Shown here in pieces: positions 6,779-14,133 of a stretch of DNA of 16,761 nt (the first letter of the stretch is position 1; each line of letters opens with the position of its first letter). The notes beneath the pieces were generated by a model. That model worked only from the letters and a program-made list of their open reading frames with translations, had not been told where the DNA came from and did no database searches. A program made the translations under genes and the position numbers. The stretch covers positions 1 to 16,761 of the forward strand of contig JAIXRX010000192.1 of assembly GCA_027485005.1 (NCBI GenBank), read 5' to 3'. Source of the DNA: Alphaproteobacteria bacterium (GTDB lineage: Bacteria > Pseudomonadota > Alphaproteobacteria > Rickettsiales > JAIXRX01).

Positions 6779-8074
6779 ATGCCGCGTTGGTTTGATGGTT
6801 TGAAAGAAAATGCAAAAGCAGAGTTGCTGGCTTGGTTGCACACGCGTGAAGATGCGCAAGGCGATGTGGCGGACGTGGTGCGCGACATTATATATAAAGT
6901 GCGTAAAGAGGGGGACGCCGCGCTGCTGGCTTATACCCAGACCTTTGACAAACATCCAGCGACTGATGTGCGCGCGCTGAAAGTAACCGCAGAACAAATG
7001 GCTCAGGCCAAGAAGGATTGCGCGCCTGACGTGGTGGCCGCGCTGGAGCTGGCGGCTACGCGCATTAAAGCCTATCACGAAAAACAAAAGCCAGAAAAAC
7101 TGAAATATGAAGATGAAAGCGGTACGCTGCTTGGTTGGCAATGGCGCGCGCTTTCCTCCGTTGGGCTGTATGTACCGGGCGGCCGCGCGGCCTATCCGAG
7201 TTCGGTGTTGATGAATGCCTTGCCTGCCAAAGTGGCAGGAGTAAAGCGTTTGGTGATGGTGGTGCCTGCGCCTGAAGGTGTTTTGAACCCAGCAGTTTTA
7301 GTGGCGGCGCAGCTTGCGGGTGTGGACGAGATTTACACGGTGGGTGGTGCGCAAGCCGTGGCGGCACTGGCGTATGGTACAGACATGATCGCGCCCGTGG
7401 ACAAAATTGTGGGCCCCGGCAATGCCTATGTGGCGGAAGCCAAGCGCCAAGTGTTTGGCCGCGTGGGGATGGACACGATTGCAGGCCCTTCCGAGATTTT
7501 GATTGTGGCCGACAGCGCCAACCGCGCGCGTTGGATTGCGGCGGATCTACTTTCGCAAGCCGAACATGACCCGCAAGCGCAAAGCATTCTGCTGACGGAC
7601 ACCAAAGAATTTGCTGACAAAGTGGTGGCAGAAATTGAAGCGATTTTACCCACGCTTTCCACTGAAAAAACCGCGCGTGCCGCATGGGAAACATGGGGCG
7701 CGATTATTGTGCTGCCGTCGCTTTCTACCGCCGCTGAATGGGTGGATTTGATTGCACCCGAACATTTGGAGCTGGCGATTGAAACGCCAGACGTGCTGGT
7801 ATTTCAGGTGCAACATGCGGGCGCGATTTTCATTGGCCGCATGACGCCTGAAGCGATTGGCGATTATCTCGCAGGCCCTTCGCATGTGTTGCCCACTAGC
7901 CGTGCGGCGCGCTTTGGCCAAGGGCTTTCTGTGCTCGATTTCATGAAGCGCACCAGTCTGATTGGTTGCAGCCCCAGCGCTTATAAACAGTTGGTGGACG
8001 CTGCGGCAACGCTGGCCGACGCCGAAGGTTTGCCAGCCCACGCCCTCTCATTGCGCGTGCGCCAAGAGGTATAA
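6779..8074 (+). CDS. hisD: Histidinol dehydrogenase
   Basis: HisD oxidises histidinol to histidine in two NAD-dependent steps, the last reactions of the pathway. The product is 431 aa, normal for the family. Zinc ligands are identifiable by their contexts: Gln260 and His263 in SQAEHDPQAQ, Asp362 in GDYLAGPSHVLPT, and His421 near the C-terminus (PAHALSLRV). The catalytic Glu328-His329 pair is in APEHLE. VGPGNAYVAEAKRQVFG and AGPSEILIVAD are also diagnostic. The ATG at 6779 follows AAGGAAG at good spacing. It sits 119 nt after hisG, with an inverted repeat in between, and 9 nt before the UPF0262 gene. Confidence 0.97.
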   Translation: MPRWFDGLKENAKAELLAWLHTREDAQGDVADVVRDIIYKVRKEGDAALLAYTQTFDKHPATDVRALKVTAEQMAQAKKDCAPDVVAALELAATRIKAYHEKQKPEKLKYEDESGTLLGWQWRALSSVGLYVPGGRAAYPSSVLMNALPAKVAGVKRLVMVVPAPEGVLNPAVLVAAQLAGVDEIYTVGGAQAVAALAYGTDMIAPVDKIVGPGNAYVAEAKRQVFGRVGMDTIAGPSEILIVADSANRARWIAADLLSQAEHDPQAQSILLTDTKEFADKVVAEIEAILPTLSTEKTARAAWETWGAIIVLPSLSTAAEWVDLIAPEHLELAIETPDVLVFQVQHAGAIFIGRMTPEAIGDYLAGPSHVLPTSRAARFGQGLSVLDFMKRTSLIGCSPSAYKQLVDAAATLADAEGLPAHALSLRVRQEV

Positions 8075-8083
8075 AAGAACGCT

Positions 8084-8548
8084 GTGTCCCACATTTCCGC
8101 GATTGCCTTAGATGATAAAAGTATTATTCGCCGCACCCCAGAGGTGGAGCACGAGCGAAAGGTGGCGATTGCGGATTTGTTAGAATCCAACCATTTTGAG
8201 GTGGTGCAGCCTGCCATTTCGGGCCCGTATGAGCTGTTATTGAAGGTGCGGGAGAACCGCCTGAGCATGGTCGTTACCCCACCAGAGAATGGCGTTCCAT
8301 TTGATATAACGCTTATGATTCAACCATTTAGGGGTATTATTCGCGATTATTTTATGATTTGTGAAAGCTACTTTGAGGCCATTAAGCATGCGCCACTGGC
8401 GCGGATTGAGGCGCTTGATATGGGGCGCCGAGCCGTTCATAACGAGGGTTCCGAGCTTTTACAGCAACTTTTGAAAGAACAAGTGCGAATGGACAGCAAT
8501 ACCTCCCGCCGCTTGTTCACTCTTGTTTGCGTTTTGCATATTCGGTGA
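8084..8548 (+). CDS. UPF0262 family protein, function unknown
   Basis: A 154-aa soluble protein of UPF0262, a family I know from alphaproteobacteria, where it commonly lies downstream of hisD. Recognisable blocks are RTPEVEHERKVAIADLLE (17-34), IRDYFMICESYFEAI (86-100), LDMGRRAVHNEGSELL (111-126) and SRRLFTLVCVLH (141-152). It appears to start with GTG at 8084, only 9 nt after the hisD stop, with an AAGAGG inside the end of hisD as a possible but distant ribosome-binding site. No signal peptide, membrane segment or obvious catalytic motif is seen. Its position between hisD and infA suggests co-expression with both, but nothing in the sequence says what it does. Confidence 0.88.
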   Translation: MSHISAIALDDKSIIRRTPEVEHERKVAIADLLESNHFEVVQPAISGPYELLLKVRENRLSMVVTPPENGVPFDITLMIQPFRGIIRDYFMICESYFEAIKHAPLARIEALDMGRRAVHNEGSELLQQLLKEQVRMDSNTSRRLFTLVCVLHIR

Positions 8549-8585
8549 TATAACCCCAACAAATTCAAACATTTTAGGTGAACGA

Positions 8586-8807
8586 ATGACTAAAGAAGAA
8601 CTGATTACTTTTGACGGTGTGGTAACCGAAGTTTTGCCAAACGCCATGTATCGTGTGACATTGGAAAATGGTCACAATGTACTAGGGCATACCTCTGGTC
8701 GTATGCGTAAAAACCGCATCCGCGTGCTGGAAGGTGATAAGGTGACCGTTGAAATGACGCCGTATGATCTTAGCAAAGCGCGCGTTATTTTCCGCTTCAA
8801 GAACTAA
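8586..8807 (+). CDS. infA: Translation initiation factor IF-1
   Basis: IF-1 is a small OB-fold factor that occupies the ribosomal A site during initiation. The product is 73 aa, essentially family length. It starts MTKEELITFDGVVTEVLP and contains RVTLENGHNVLGHTSGRMR and IRVLEGDKVTVEMTPYDL, followed by a basic end (ARVIFRFKN). The ATG at 8586 is preceded by AGGTG at good spacing; the frame is open further upstream but that part overlaps the UPF0262 gene and does not match the family. It is the last plus-strand gene of the murA-hisG-hisD cluster and converges on the HIT gene with 26 nt between stops. No clear hairpin terminator is seen in that gap. Confidence 0.97.
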   Translation: MTKEELITFDGVVTEVLPNAMYRVTLENGHNVLGHTSGRMRKNRIRVLEGDKVTVEMTPYDLSKARVIFRFKN

Positions 8808-8833
8808 AACGCAAAGCCTTTTTCGTTATTACT

Positions 8834-9196
8834 TTATTCCGTTGCCAGCAGCTTGCTCATTGGCTTTTTGCCAAGCAGGTGGATATGGAAGTGGTCAACC
8901 GTTTGGCCACCTTCCGCTCCGTGGTTGGTAATCAGTCGATAGCCTGACTCTTTAACATCTAGTTCTTCCGCCAGCTTTTGCACCACGCGGAAGAAATGCA
9001 CCATTTCTTCCGGAGAAGCTTTGCGTGCAAAACTATCAAAGGATCGATACTCGCCTTTGGGAATCACCAGCACATGCAGCGGAGCCGCGGGCGAGATATC
9101 CTCAAACGCCAGCACTTCTGCATCTTCATAGACTTTCTTGCAGGGAATTTCACCACGAATAATTTTGGCAAAAATATTGTTAGAATCGTAGGCCAT
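8834..9196 (-). CDS. HIT family hydrolase (HINT-like)
   Basis: A 120-aa histidine-triad protein. The N-terminus (NNIFAKIIRGEIPCKKVYED) and LVIPKGEYRSF are typical of the HINT branch, and the catalytic triad region is DHFHIHLLGK with His102, His104 and His106. HINT enzymes hydrolyse nucleoside phosphoramidates and related adenylates; the physiological substrate here is unknown. The start codon comes 2 nt after the stop of the nitroreductase gene, so translation is probably coupled, and no independent ribosome-binding site is clear. In many alphaproteobacteria a HIT gene follows hisE; here a nitroreductase is placed between them. It is the last gene of the minus-strand his cluster and converges with infA. 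Confidence 0.92.
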   Translation of the reverse strand: MAYDSNNIFAKIIRGEIPCKKVYEDAEVLAFEDISPAAPLHVLVIPKGEYRSFDSFARKASPEEMVHFFRVVQKLAEELDVKESGYRLITNHGAEGGQTVDHFHIHLLGKKPMSKLLATE

Positions 9197-9198
9197 AG

Positions 9199-9786
9199 TT
9201 ATGCAATCTCACAGGCTTCTGCAAAGCTCAGGCGCGGAGAGCGCGGATAAAGTGATGATGCGTCACCATACCCTAGATTGCAAATGAAGTTGGCTTTAAT
9301 GGTGGTGCCAGCAAAGAATGCGGCTTCTACTTTTGCGGCGTCAAAGCCCGACATTGGGCCGCAGTCCAAGCCCAGCGCGCGGGCGGCCAACATCAAATAC
9401 GCTCCTTGCAATGAGCTGTTGCGGAAGGCGGTGTCTTGAATCAACGCGTCATTGCCAACATACCAGCTGCGGGCGTCCGCATGCGGAAATAGAGTCGGGA
9501 GCTTCTCATAGAATTCCACGTCCATGCCAATGATTGCCGTCACAGGGGCGGCCATAGTTTTGTCTACGTTGCCAGGGGCAAGCGCATCTTTCAATTTTGC
9601 TTTCGCCTCGGCGGATTTCACAAATACCACGCGCATCGGGCAGCAGTTCGCAGCTGTTGGGCCAAATTTCAAAAGATCGTGCAATTCATGCAGCAAAGTA
9701 TCTGGCACGTCTTTTTTTTGCCAGCCGTTAAAGGTACGGGCGTTCACAAAAAGTTGGTCAAGCGCGGTTTGGTTGAGTGCAGTCAT
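9199..9786 (-). CDS. RutE/HadB-like nitroreductase family protein (probable malonic semialdehyde reductase type)
   Basis: A flavin-dependent nitroreductase-fold enzyme of 195 aa. Its sequence follows the RutE pattern closely: FGPTAANCCPMRVVFV, then FPHADARSWY, then TAFRNSSLQGAYLMLAARAL, GLDCGPMSGFD, and NLGYGDASSLYPRSPRLSF-EAC at the end. RutE reduces malonic semialdehyde in uracil catabolism; no other rut gene is visible, so the substrate here may be different. The start at 9786 is preferred to the ATG at 9792 because AGGA lies 8 nt before it but only 2 nt before the other. It follows hisE by 10 nt and precedes the HIT gene by 2 nt, so it is part of the his transcription unit. Confidence 0.88.
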   Translation of the reverse strand: MTALNQTALDQLFVNARTFNGWQKKDVPDTLLHELHDLLKFGPTAANCCPMRVVFVKSAEAKAKLKDALAPGNVDKTMAAPVTAIIGMDVEFYEKLPTLFPHADARSWYVGNDALIQDTAFRNSSLQGAYLMLAARALGLDCGPMSGFDAAKVEAAFFAGTTIKANFICNLGYGDASSLYPRSPRLSFAEACEIA

Positions 9787-9796
9787 AGTCATTATC

Positions 9797-10105
9797 CTAG
9801 TTGGTTCGGTTAGCTTTTTCGTCGAGGCCAGAGGTGCCTTCGCGGCGCTCTAGTTCATTCATGACGTCGGCAGGGGTCACGCCCACATCTGCCCACAGCA
9901 CGTTTAAGTGAAATAACAAATCAGCGCTTTCTGAAATCAGCGCTGCTTTGTCGTCTTTTGCGAGCACCACTTCTACCGCTTCTTCGCCCACTTTTTGCGC
10001 GATTTTTGCGCGGCCTTTAGCAAAAAGTTTTGCCACATAGGAGCTGCTCGCGTCAGCGTTGCGGCGCGAAAGAATGGTCTGGTAAAGTTTATCTAAGGTG
10101 CTCAT
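9797..10105 (-). CDS. hisE: Phosphoribosyl-ATP pyrophosphatase
   Basis: HisE hydrolyses phosphoribosyl-ATP to phosphoribosyl-AMP, the second step of histidine synthesis. The product is 102 aa, a stand-alone enzyme not fused to HisI. Metal-binding acidic residues are in the MazG-like helices: KVGEEAVEVVLA (Glu41, Glu42, Glu45) and SESADLLFHL (Glu59, Asp62), as expected for the family. The ATG overlaps the hisF stop by 4 nt, a sign of translational coupling. The enzyme for the next step, HisI, is not in the window, nor is HisC. Confidence 0.94.
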   Translation of the reverse strand: MSTLDKLYQTILSRRNADASSSYVAKLFAKGRAKIAQKVGEEAVEVVLAKDDKAALISESADLLFHLNVLWADVGVTPADVMNELERREGTSGLDEKANRTN

Positions 10106-10872
10106 GGGTGCCTCACTGCAAGGCCTGCATCGTGCATCGCTTGGCGTGCTTGTGCAAGGGTAAAGGTGCCATAATGGAAAATGGATGCGGCCAGCACGGC
10201 GCTGGCATGGCCTTCGCGCACACCTTCCACCAAATGTTCGAGTGTGCCCACGCCGCCAGACGCAATTACGGGAACATTCACCGCGTCCGCTACGGCGCGT
10301 GTCATGGGCAGATTAAACCCTTGTTTGGTGCCGTCGCGGTCCATCGAGGTCAGCAAAATTTCACCCGCGCCATATTCCGCCATGCGCTGCGCCCATGCCA
10401 CGGCGTCGAGGCCTGTCGGGTTGCGCCCACCATGGGTGAAGACTTCATATTTTCCATCGCCGACGGTTTTTGCGTCCACCGCGACCACAATACATTGCAC
10501 GCCAAATTTTTGCGCGGCTTGGCGCACAAATTCTGGGTTATGAACCGCGGTGGTATTGATGGAAACTTTGTCTGCCCCTGCGCGCAGCAAATTTGAAATA
10601 TCATCGAGCGTGCGCACGCCGCCACCAACGGTAACCGGCATGAAGCAAACTTTCGCCACATTTTCCACCACATCCAACATGGTGTTGCGCCCTTCATGGG
10701 ACGCGGAAATATCCAAGAAACAGAGTTCATCCGCGCCTTGGGCATCATAGATTTTGGCTTGTTCCACAGGGTCGCCTGCGTCGCGCAATTCTACAAAATT
10801 CACACCTTTGACCACGCGGCCATCTTTCACGTCAAGGCAAGGGATGATGCGGGTTTTGAGGTTGTTTTGCAT
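10102..10872 (-). CDS. hisF: Imidazole glycerol phosphate synthase cyclase subunit
   Basis: HisF is a TIM-barrel enzyme that, with HisH, converts PRFAR and glutamine-derived ammonia to imidazole glycerol phosphate and AICAR. The product is 256 aa. It begins with RIIPCLDVKDGRVVKG, with catalytic Asp14; the second catalytic Asp133 lies in VVAVDAKTV. Phosphate-binding loops are visible as VTVGGGVRT and VIASGGVGT. Length and motifs are all typical. It starts 4 nt after the hisA stop and overlaps hisE by 4 nt. Its partner hisH is encoded in the same operon, separated by hisA, the phosphatase-family gene and the GNAT gene. Confidence 0.97.
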   Translation of the reverse strand: MQNNLKTRIIPCLDVKDGRVVKGVNFVELRDAGDPVEQAKIYDAQGADELCFLDISASHEGRNTMLDVVENVAKVCFMPVTVGGGVRTLDDISNLLRAGADKVSINTTAVHNPEFVRQAAQKFGVQCIVVAVDAKTVGDGKYEVFTHGGRNPTGLDAVAWAQRMAEYGAGEILLTSMDRDGTKQGFNLPMTRAVADAVNVPVIASGGVGTLEHLVEGVREGHASAVLAASIFHYGTFTLAQARQAMHDAGLAVRHP

Positions 10873-10876
10873 GGGC

Positions 10877-11614
10877 TTAAGCGGCTTTCAAATAGCGCTG
10901 CAAATCCGCAGGCGTCACGCTGCCTTCATACAAAGCGCGGCCAATAATCACACCAGAAATGCCGCGTGCTTGCGCGTCGAATGTTGCGTGTACGTCAGTC
11001 GGTCGGGTGATGCCGCCAGAAAGAATCACAGGGATAGAAATCTGTTCCGCAAGTTGCGCTGTTTCTTCCAAGTTCGGGCCTTGCATCGCGCCGTCTCGCC
11101 CAATGTCGGTGTAAATAATCGCCGCCACGCCTGCATCTTCAAATTTCTTCGCAAGCTCTAGTGCGCTCATGTCAGACTGTTCAGCCCAGCCTTCCACCGC
11201 CACCAAACCTTGGCGTGCGTCAATTCCCACCACAATTTGTCCCGGGAATAATGCGCAGGCTTCTTTGACTAGCGCAGGGTTGCGCAAGGCCACCGTGCCA
11301 AGAATCACGCGGTGAATGCCGCGTTCCAACCATGCACGAATATGCTCAATGGTACGAATGCCACCGCCGAGTTGCACTTTGAGTTGAGTGGAGGCGAGGA
11401 TGGCAGAAATCGCATCCGCATTTTCGCTTTGGCCAGTGAAAGCACCATTCAAATCCACCACATGTAGCCATTCAAAACCCGCGGCTTCAAACTGTTTGGC
11501 TTGGTCGGCGGGGCTATTGGAAAACACCGTGGCTTTGTCCATTTCGCCGTGCAGCAGGCGCACACAGTGGCCGTCTTTAAGGTCAATCGCGGGGTAGATA
11601 TTAAAGTGATTCAT
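10877..11614 (-). CDS. hisA: ProFAR isomerase (1-(5-phosphoribosyl)-5-[(phosphoribosylamino)methylideneamino]imidazole-4-carboxamide isomerase)
   Basis: HisA carries out the Amadori rearrangement that opens the aminoaldose ring of ProFAR. The product is 245 aa and TIM-barrel. It begins IYPAIDLKDGHCVRL with catalytic Asp11; the second, Asp132, is in VVGIDARQG. Phosphate-binding repeats are VQLGGGIRT and VILSGGITR, and YTDIGRDGAMQGPN is also diagnostic. Its ATG lies inside the end of the phosphatase-family gene (14-nt overlap), and hisF follows after 4 nt. All features are ordinary for the family. Confidence 0.97.
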   Translation of the reverse strand: MNHFNIYPAIDLKDGHCVRLLHGEMDKATVFSNSPADQAKQFEAAGFEWLHVVDLNGAFTGQSENADAISAILASTQLKVQLGGGIRTIEHIRAWLERGIHRVILGTVALRNPALVKEACALFPGQIVVGIDARQGLVAVEGWAEQSDMSALELAKKFEDAGVAAIIYTDIGRDGAMQGPNLEETAQLAEQISIPVILSGGITRPTDVHATFDAQARGISGVIIGRALYEGSVTPADLQRYLKAA

Positions 11615-12461
11615 GAGCGGCCAATTGAAAAGGTGCGTTAGTATCGTCTGATTCTTCGGGTAAAATGCGGTCGAGCAAAGAAGGGTGCGCTACGGTATAA
11701 TCTGGCAGCACAAGCCCTGTATTAAATTGCAAGGTATGGCCGTTATTCTGGCGGATGTCGCCACCAGCGGCGCGCACAATCGCGTAGGTTGGTGCGGTGT
11801 CCCACAATCTAAAACCTTCTTGTTCCGAGCACATCAGTGCTTGGCCTGTCGCCACCATGCAGGCGCGGTGCTGCCCTGTGGTGACGATGGTGTTGATGGA
11901 TTTTTGTTTGGCATTGATGGCGTCTTCGTTCCCACGGCTGCGCAGCGCAATACTCATGACTGAGCGGATATTGGCACCTTCTTGGCGAAGTTTATCAAAG
12001 GATTGAACTTCGATTTTTTCTGGTGTGGCAGTAAGAAATTGTCGGTAGGCAAAGCCATCTTCGCCTGTAAAATAACACTCACCTTTGGCGGGAAAGAGAA
12101 GCACGCCTAAAATGGGCACATGGTTTTCTAGCAATGCAATGTTGATGCTATAGCCATCGCGTCCTTCAATGTAACTTTGCGTCACGTCCAAAGGGTCCAC
12201 CGCCCAAAAATCAGTCACATGTTTGAGGATATGGTCATTGATTTTTTTTTCATTCTCTTCGGCAAGCACAGGGATATTGGGCGTGAGTTGCGAAAGAGCT
12301 TTGGAGATAAGGGCGTTGGCAGCAATGTCTGCTTCGGTCACATTCGAGCCGTCTTCTTTGCGCTCCACCTTTGCGGTGCCTTGCATGGAAAGCACCAGCT
12401 CGCCTGCGGCATGCGCCACCATCAATACGTCTTGAATAGAGGGGAGGGGGCGTTTAATCAC
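11601..12461 (-). CDS. Inositol-phosphatase superfamily protein; candidate histidinol-phosphate phosphatase or CysQ-like nucleotidase
   Basis: A 286-aa lithium-sensitive-type Mg-dependent phosphomonoesterase fold. The metal motifs are seen in order: LAEEN (Glu68-Glu69), VDPLDVT (88-94) and LWDTAPTYAIVRAAGGD (219-235). The usual DPxDGT has Val instead of Gly at residue 93; related eukaryotic nucleotidases have Ala or Ser there, so activity need not be lost. The segment GYSINIALLENHVPILGVLLFPA resembles CysQ. It lies inside the his operon, overlapping hisA by 14 nt, and the operon's HisB has no phosphatase domain, so a HisN role is inferred from context. CysQ-type hydrolysis of 3'-phosphoadenosine phosphate is the main alternative. 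GTG at 12461 is the only upstream start seen, 5 nt after the GNAT stop; the ribosome-binding site is weak. Confidence 0.8.
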   Translation of the reverse strand: MIKRPLPSIQDVLMVAHAAGELVLSMQGTAKVERKEDGSNVTEADIAANALISKALSQLTPNIPVLAEENEKKINDHILKHVTDFWAVDPLDVTQSYIEGRDGYSINIALLENHVPILGVLLFPAKGECYFTGEDGFAYRQFLTATPEKIEVQSFDKLRQEGANIRSVMSIALRSRGNEDAINAKQKSINTIVTTGQHRACMVATGQALMCSEQEGFRLWDTAPTYAIVRAAGGDIRQNNGHTLQFNTGLVLPDYTVAHPSLLDRILPEESDDTNAPFQLAAHESL

Positions 12462-12466
12462 GCGAG

Positions 12467-13030
12467 CTATTTCACCCGTTGTGGTTGAAGTTGTTTAGAG
12501 AAATGGTGGCCCGCCACAATCGCGTCACCTACTTGTTCGTAAGCAGGTTGCACGCCCCAGCATTGATAGCCACATTCTTCATACAAACTGAGTGCGGCGC
12601 TTTGGGTGGCGCGCACCGCAAGATTAAGTGTGCTGTAGTTGCGCGCTTTGGCTTCCGCTTCGGCGGCTTGCAGCAAGGCTTTTGCCAAGCCATGCCCACG
12701 CGCCCACGGTGCCACGAAATGATTGGTGAGAGTGGCGGCAAACGCCATGCTCTGACGGCTGGCAGACGGGCAAACCAGCTGGATAGAAGCAACTACCGTG
12801 CCGTCTAATCGTCCGATGAATAATACGCGTTCTGGCACCACGGTGACGCCGCGCCAATAGGCTTCCAGCATTTGTTGATCCGGTGGCAGCAGCCAGTTAA
12901 AACCAATGCCTTCTTTAATCGCGTCAATGGTGGCGCTGCTTAAATCCGCGACATCTCCCGCCGATAATTTTTCGACGCGCTCGACGCGAATATGCCCTAA
13001 TTCTGATGAACGAAGTGGCGCAATAGACAT
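12467..13030 (-). CDS. GNAT family N-acetyltransferase, substrate unknown
   Basis: A 187-aa protein with a C-terminal GNAT fold. The acetyl-CoA pyrophosphate-binding motif is VAPWARGHGLAKALL (106-120), the R-x-x-G-x-G/A pattern, followed by AVRATQSAALSLYEECGY (138-155), the typical beta-strand and helix that end the domain. The N-terminal 60 residues look like a substrate-side region and include PPDQQMLEAYW. The ATG at 13030 is preceded by AGGG and lies 34 nt inside the end of hisH in another frame, so the two are translationally coupled. It is the only gene in the his cluster with no evident place in the pathway apart from the membrane proteins. The substrate cannot be read from the sequence. 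Confidence 0.87.
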   Translation of the reverse strand: MSIAPLRSSELGHIRVERVEKLSAGDVADLSSATIDAIKEGIGFNWLLPPDQQMLEAYWRGVTVVPERVLFIGRLDGTVVASIQLVCPSASRQSMAFAATLTNHFVAPWARGHGLAKALLQAAEAEAKARNYSTLNLAVRATQSAALSLYEECGYQCWGVQPAYEQVGDAIVAGHHFSKQLQPQRVK

Positions 13031-13635
13031 AAACCAACCCTCTGACTTTTTTCGGGGTGAAACTGGGTGGCGAGGATGTTTTCTTTGGCTACCGCCGCCA
13101 CAATTTTTTCACCATACATACTATACGCTACCACATCTTGTGCATCGGTTTCAACTGCATGATAGGAGTGCACAAAATAAGCGTCGGGTGTTTCTTCCAG
13201 CCCTTCAAACGCCCAGTGGCGCGCGGGGGTAGGGAAGTGCAGGCTGTTCCAGCCCATATGCGGAATTTTAAGCTCTGGCGATGGAGTCATTGGTTTTACT
13301 TTGCCTTTCAGCCAACCAAGCCCTTGATGCACGCCAAATTCATGCCCTTCTTCAAACAACATTTGCATGCCTACGCAAATGCCAAGGAATGGTTTTTTCT
13401 GTTCGCGCACGGCATGTTCCAGTGCGTCGCGCATACCGCTGAGGGCATTGAGGCCGTTCATGCAGTCCCCAAAGGCGCCTACGCCCGGTAGTACAATATG
13501 GGTGGCATCTATAAGGTCAGAAGCGTGGCTGGTGATATGAATGTGGTCAGATGGCTCGATGGATTGCGCGAGTGCGTTGGTCACCGAGCGAAGGTTGCCC
13601 GAGCCACAATCCACAACAACAATATGTTTGGTCAT
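12997..13635 (-). CDS. hisH: Imidazole glycerol phosphate synthase glutamine amidotransferase subunit
   Basis: HisH is the class I glutaminase that feeds ammonia to HisF. The product is 212 aa. The catalytic triad is visible: Cys87 in FLGICVGMQMLFEEG, and His193 and Glu195 in TQFHPEKSQ. The opening IVVVDCGSGNLRSV and the oxyanion-strand region VLPGVGAFGDCM are typical, as is PHMGWNSL. It starts directly after the DUF2628 gene stop with no gap, and its 3' end overlaps the GNAT gene by 34 nt. Family length and motifs are normal. Confidence 0.96.
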   Translation of the reverse strand: MTKHIVVVDCGSGNLRSVTNALAQSIEPSDHIHITSHASDLIDATHIVLPGVGAFGDCMNGLNALSGMRDALEHAVREQKKPFLGICVGMQMLFEEGHEFGVHQGLGWLKGKVKPMTPSPELKIPHMGWNSLHFPTPARHWAFEGLEETPDAYFVHSYHAVETDAQDVVAYSMYGEKIVAAVAKENILATQFHPEKSQRVGLCLLRHFVHQN

Positions 13636-14130
13636 TTACTTGGCCTCTTTATTAGACATCCATGATGACCAAGGGGAGCGCGGTGCTACATGTGCATGAG
13701 GAAGAGCAGAGCTAACAGGTTGGCTGGAGACACGGGCGAAATAACGTTCCAGAAAACGAAGCTGCGCACGCAATGGTGTATCTCCGCAGACAATATCGAC
13801 TAGAATATAGCCGCGTTTTCTAAGAAGATTGCCGAGAAAATCATTTGCTTCAAACCCAAGCATGATCTGGAAAAATAATTGCACCAACATGGTTTGTGTG
13901 GGGGAAAGAATGGCAACATATTCAAGCGTAGAGAGGCCAATATTAAGAGCGATGAGCAATATTAGCAGTGACCATGCGCGATGATAGGCCGCCCAGAATG
14001 GACCAAAAACAAAAGCTAGCCAGTTAAAACCTTCACGCACGAACTCAGCGGTTTCTGCAGGTGTGTTAGCATTATCCTTGACATACGCAGTATAAATAAC
14101 AGGACGTAAGCCTGCAGCAAAAAGCGACAT
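13636..14130 (-). CDS. DUF2628 membrane protein in the his operon
   Basis: A 164-aa protein matching DUF2628. Key blocks are REGFNWLAFVFGPFWAAYH (32-50) and LGFEANDFLGNLLRKRGY (91-108), flanking two hydrophobic segments at about 51-68 and 73-92. It is predicted to be an inner-membrane protein with both ends probably on the same side. The function is unknown. I recall DUF2628 genes lying between hisB and hisH in other alphaproteobacteria, so this arrangement looks conserved, not a chance insertion. The start has a good ribosome-binding site (AGGGGG), 3 nt after hisB; the stop abuts the hisH ATG. No histidine-pathway reaction needs a membrane protein. Confidence 0.85.
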   Translation of the reverse strand: MSLFAAGLRPVIYTAYVKDNANTPAETAEFVREGFNWLAFVFGPFWAAYHRAWSLLILLIALNIGLSTLEYVAILSPTQTMLVQLFFQIMLGFEANDFLGNLLRKRGYILVDIVCGDTPLRAQLRFLERYFARVSSQPVSSALPHAHVAPRSPWSSWMSNKEAK

Positions 14131-14133
14131 GTG

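Noticed and set aside
7065..7694. 209-codon minus-strand frame within hisD
   Set aside because: hisD is continuous and motif-complete across this stretch; the antisense frame is Pro/Arg/His-rich noise.
8808..8833. Possible terminator between infA and the HIT gene
   Set aside because: A TTTTT run is present but I could not find a stem of useful strength; AACG/CGTT pairing alone is too weak.
10030..10596. 188-codon plus-strand frame opposite hisF/hisE
   Set aside because: It is antisense to two secure genes with catalytic motifs and shows no family features.
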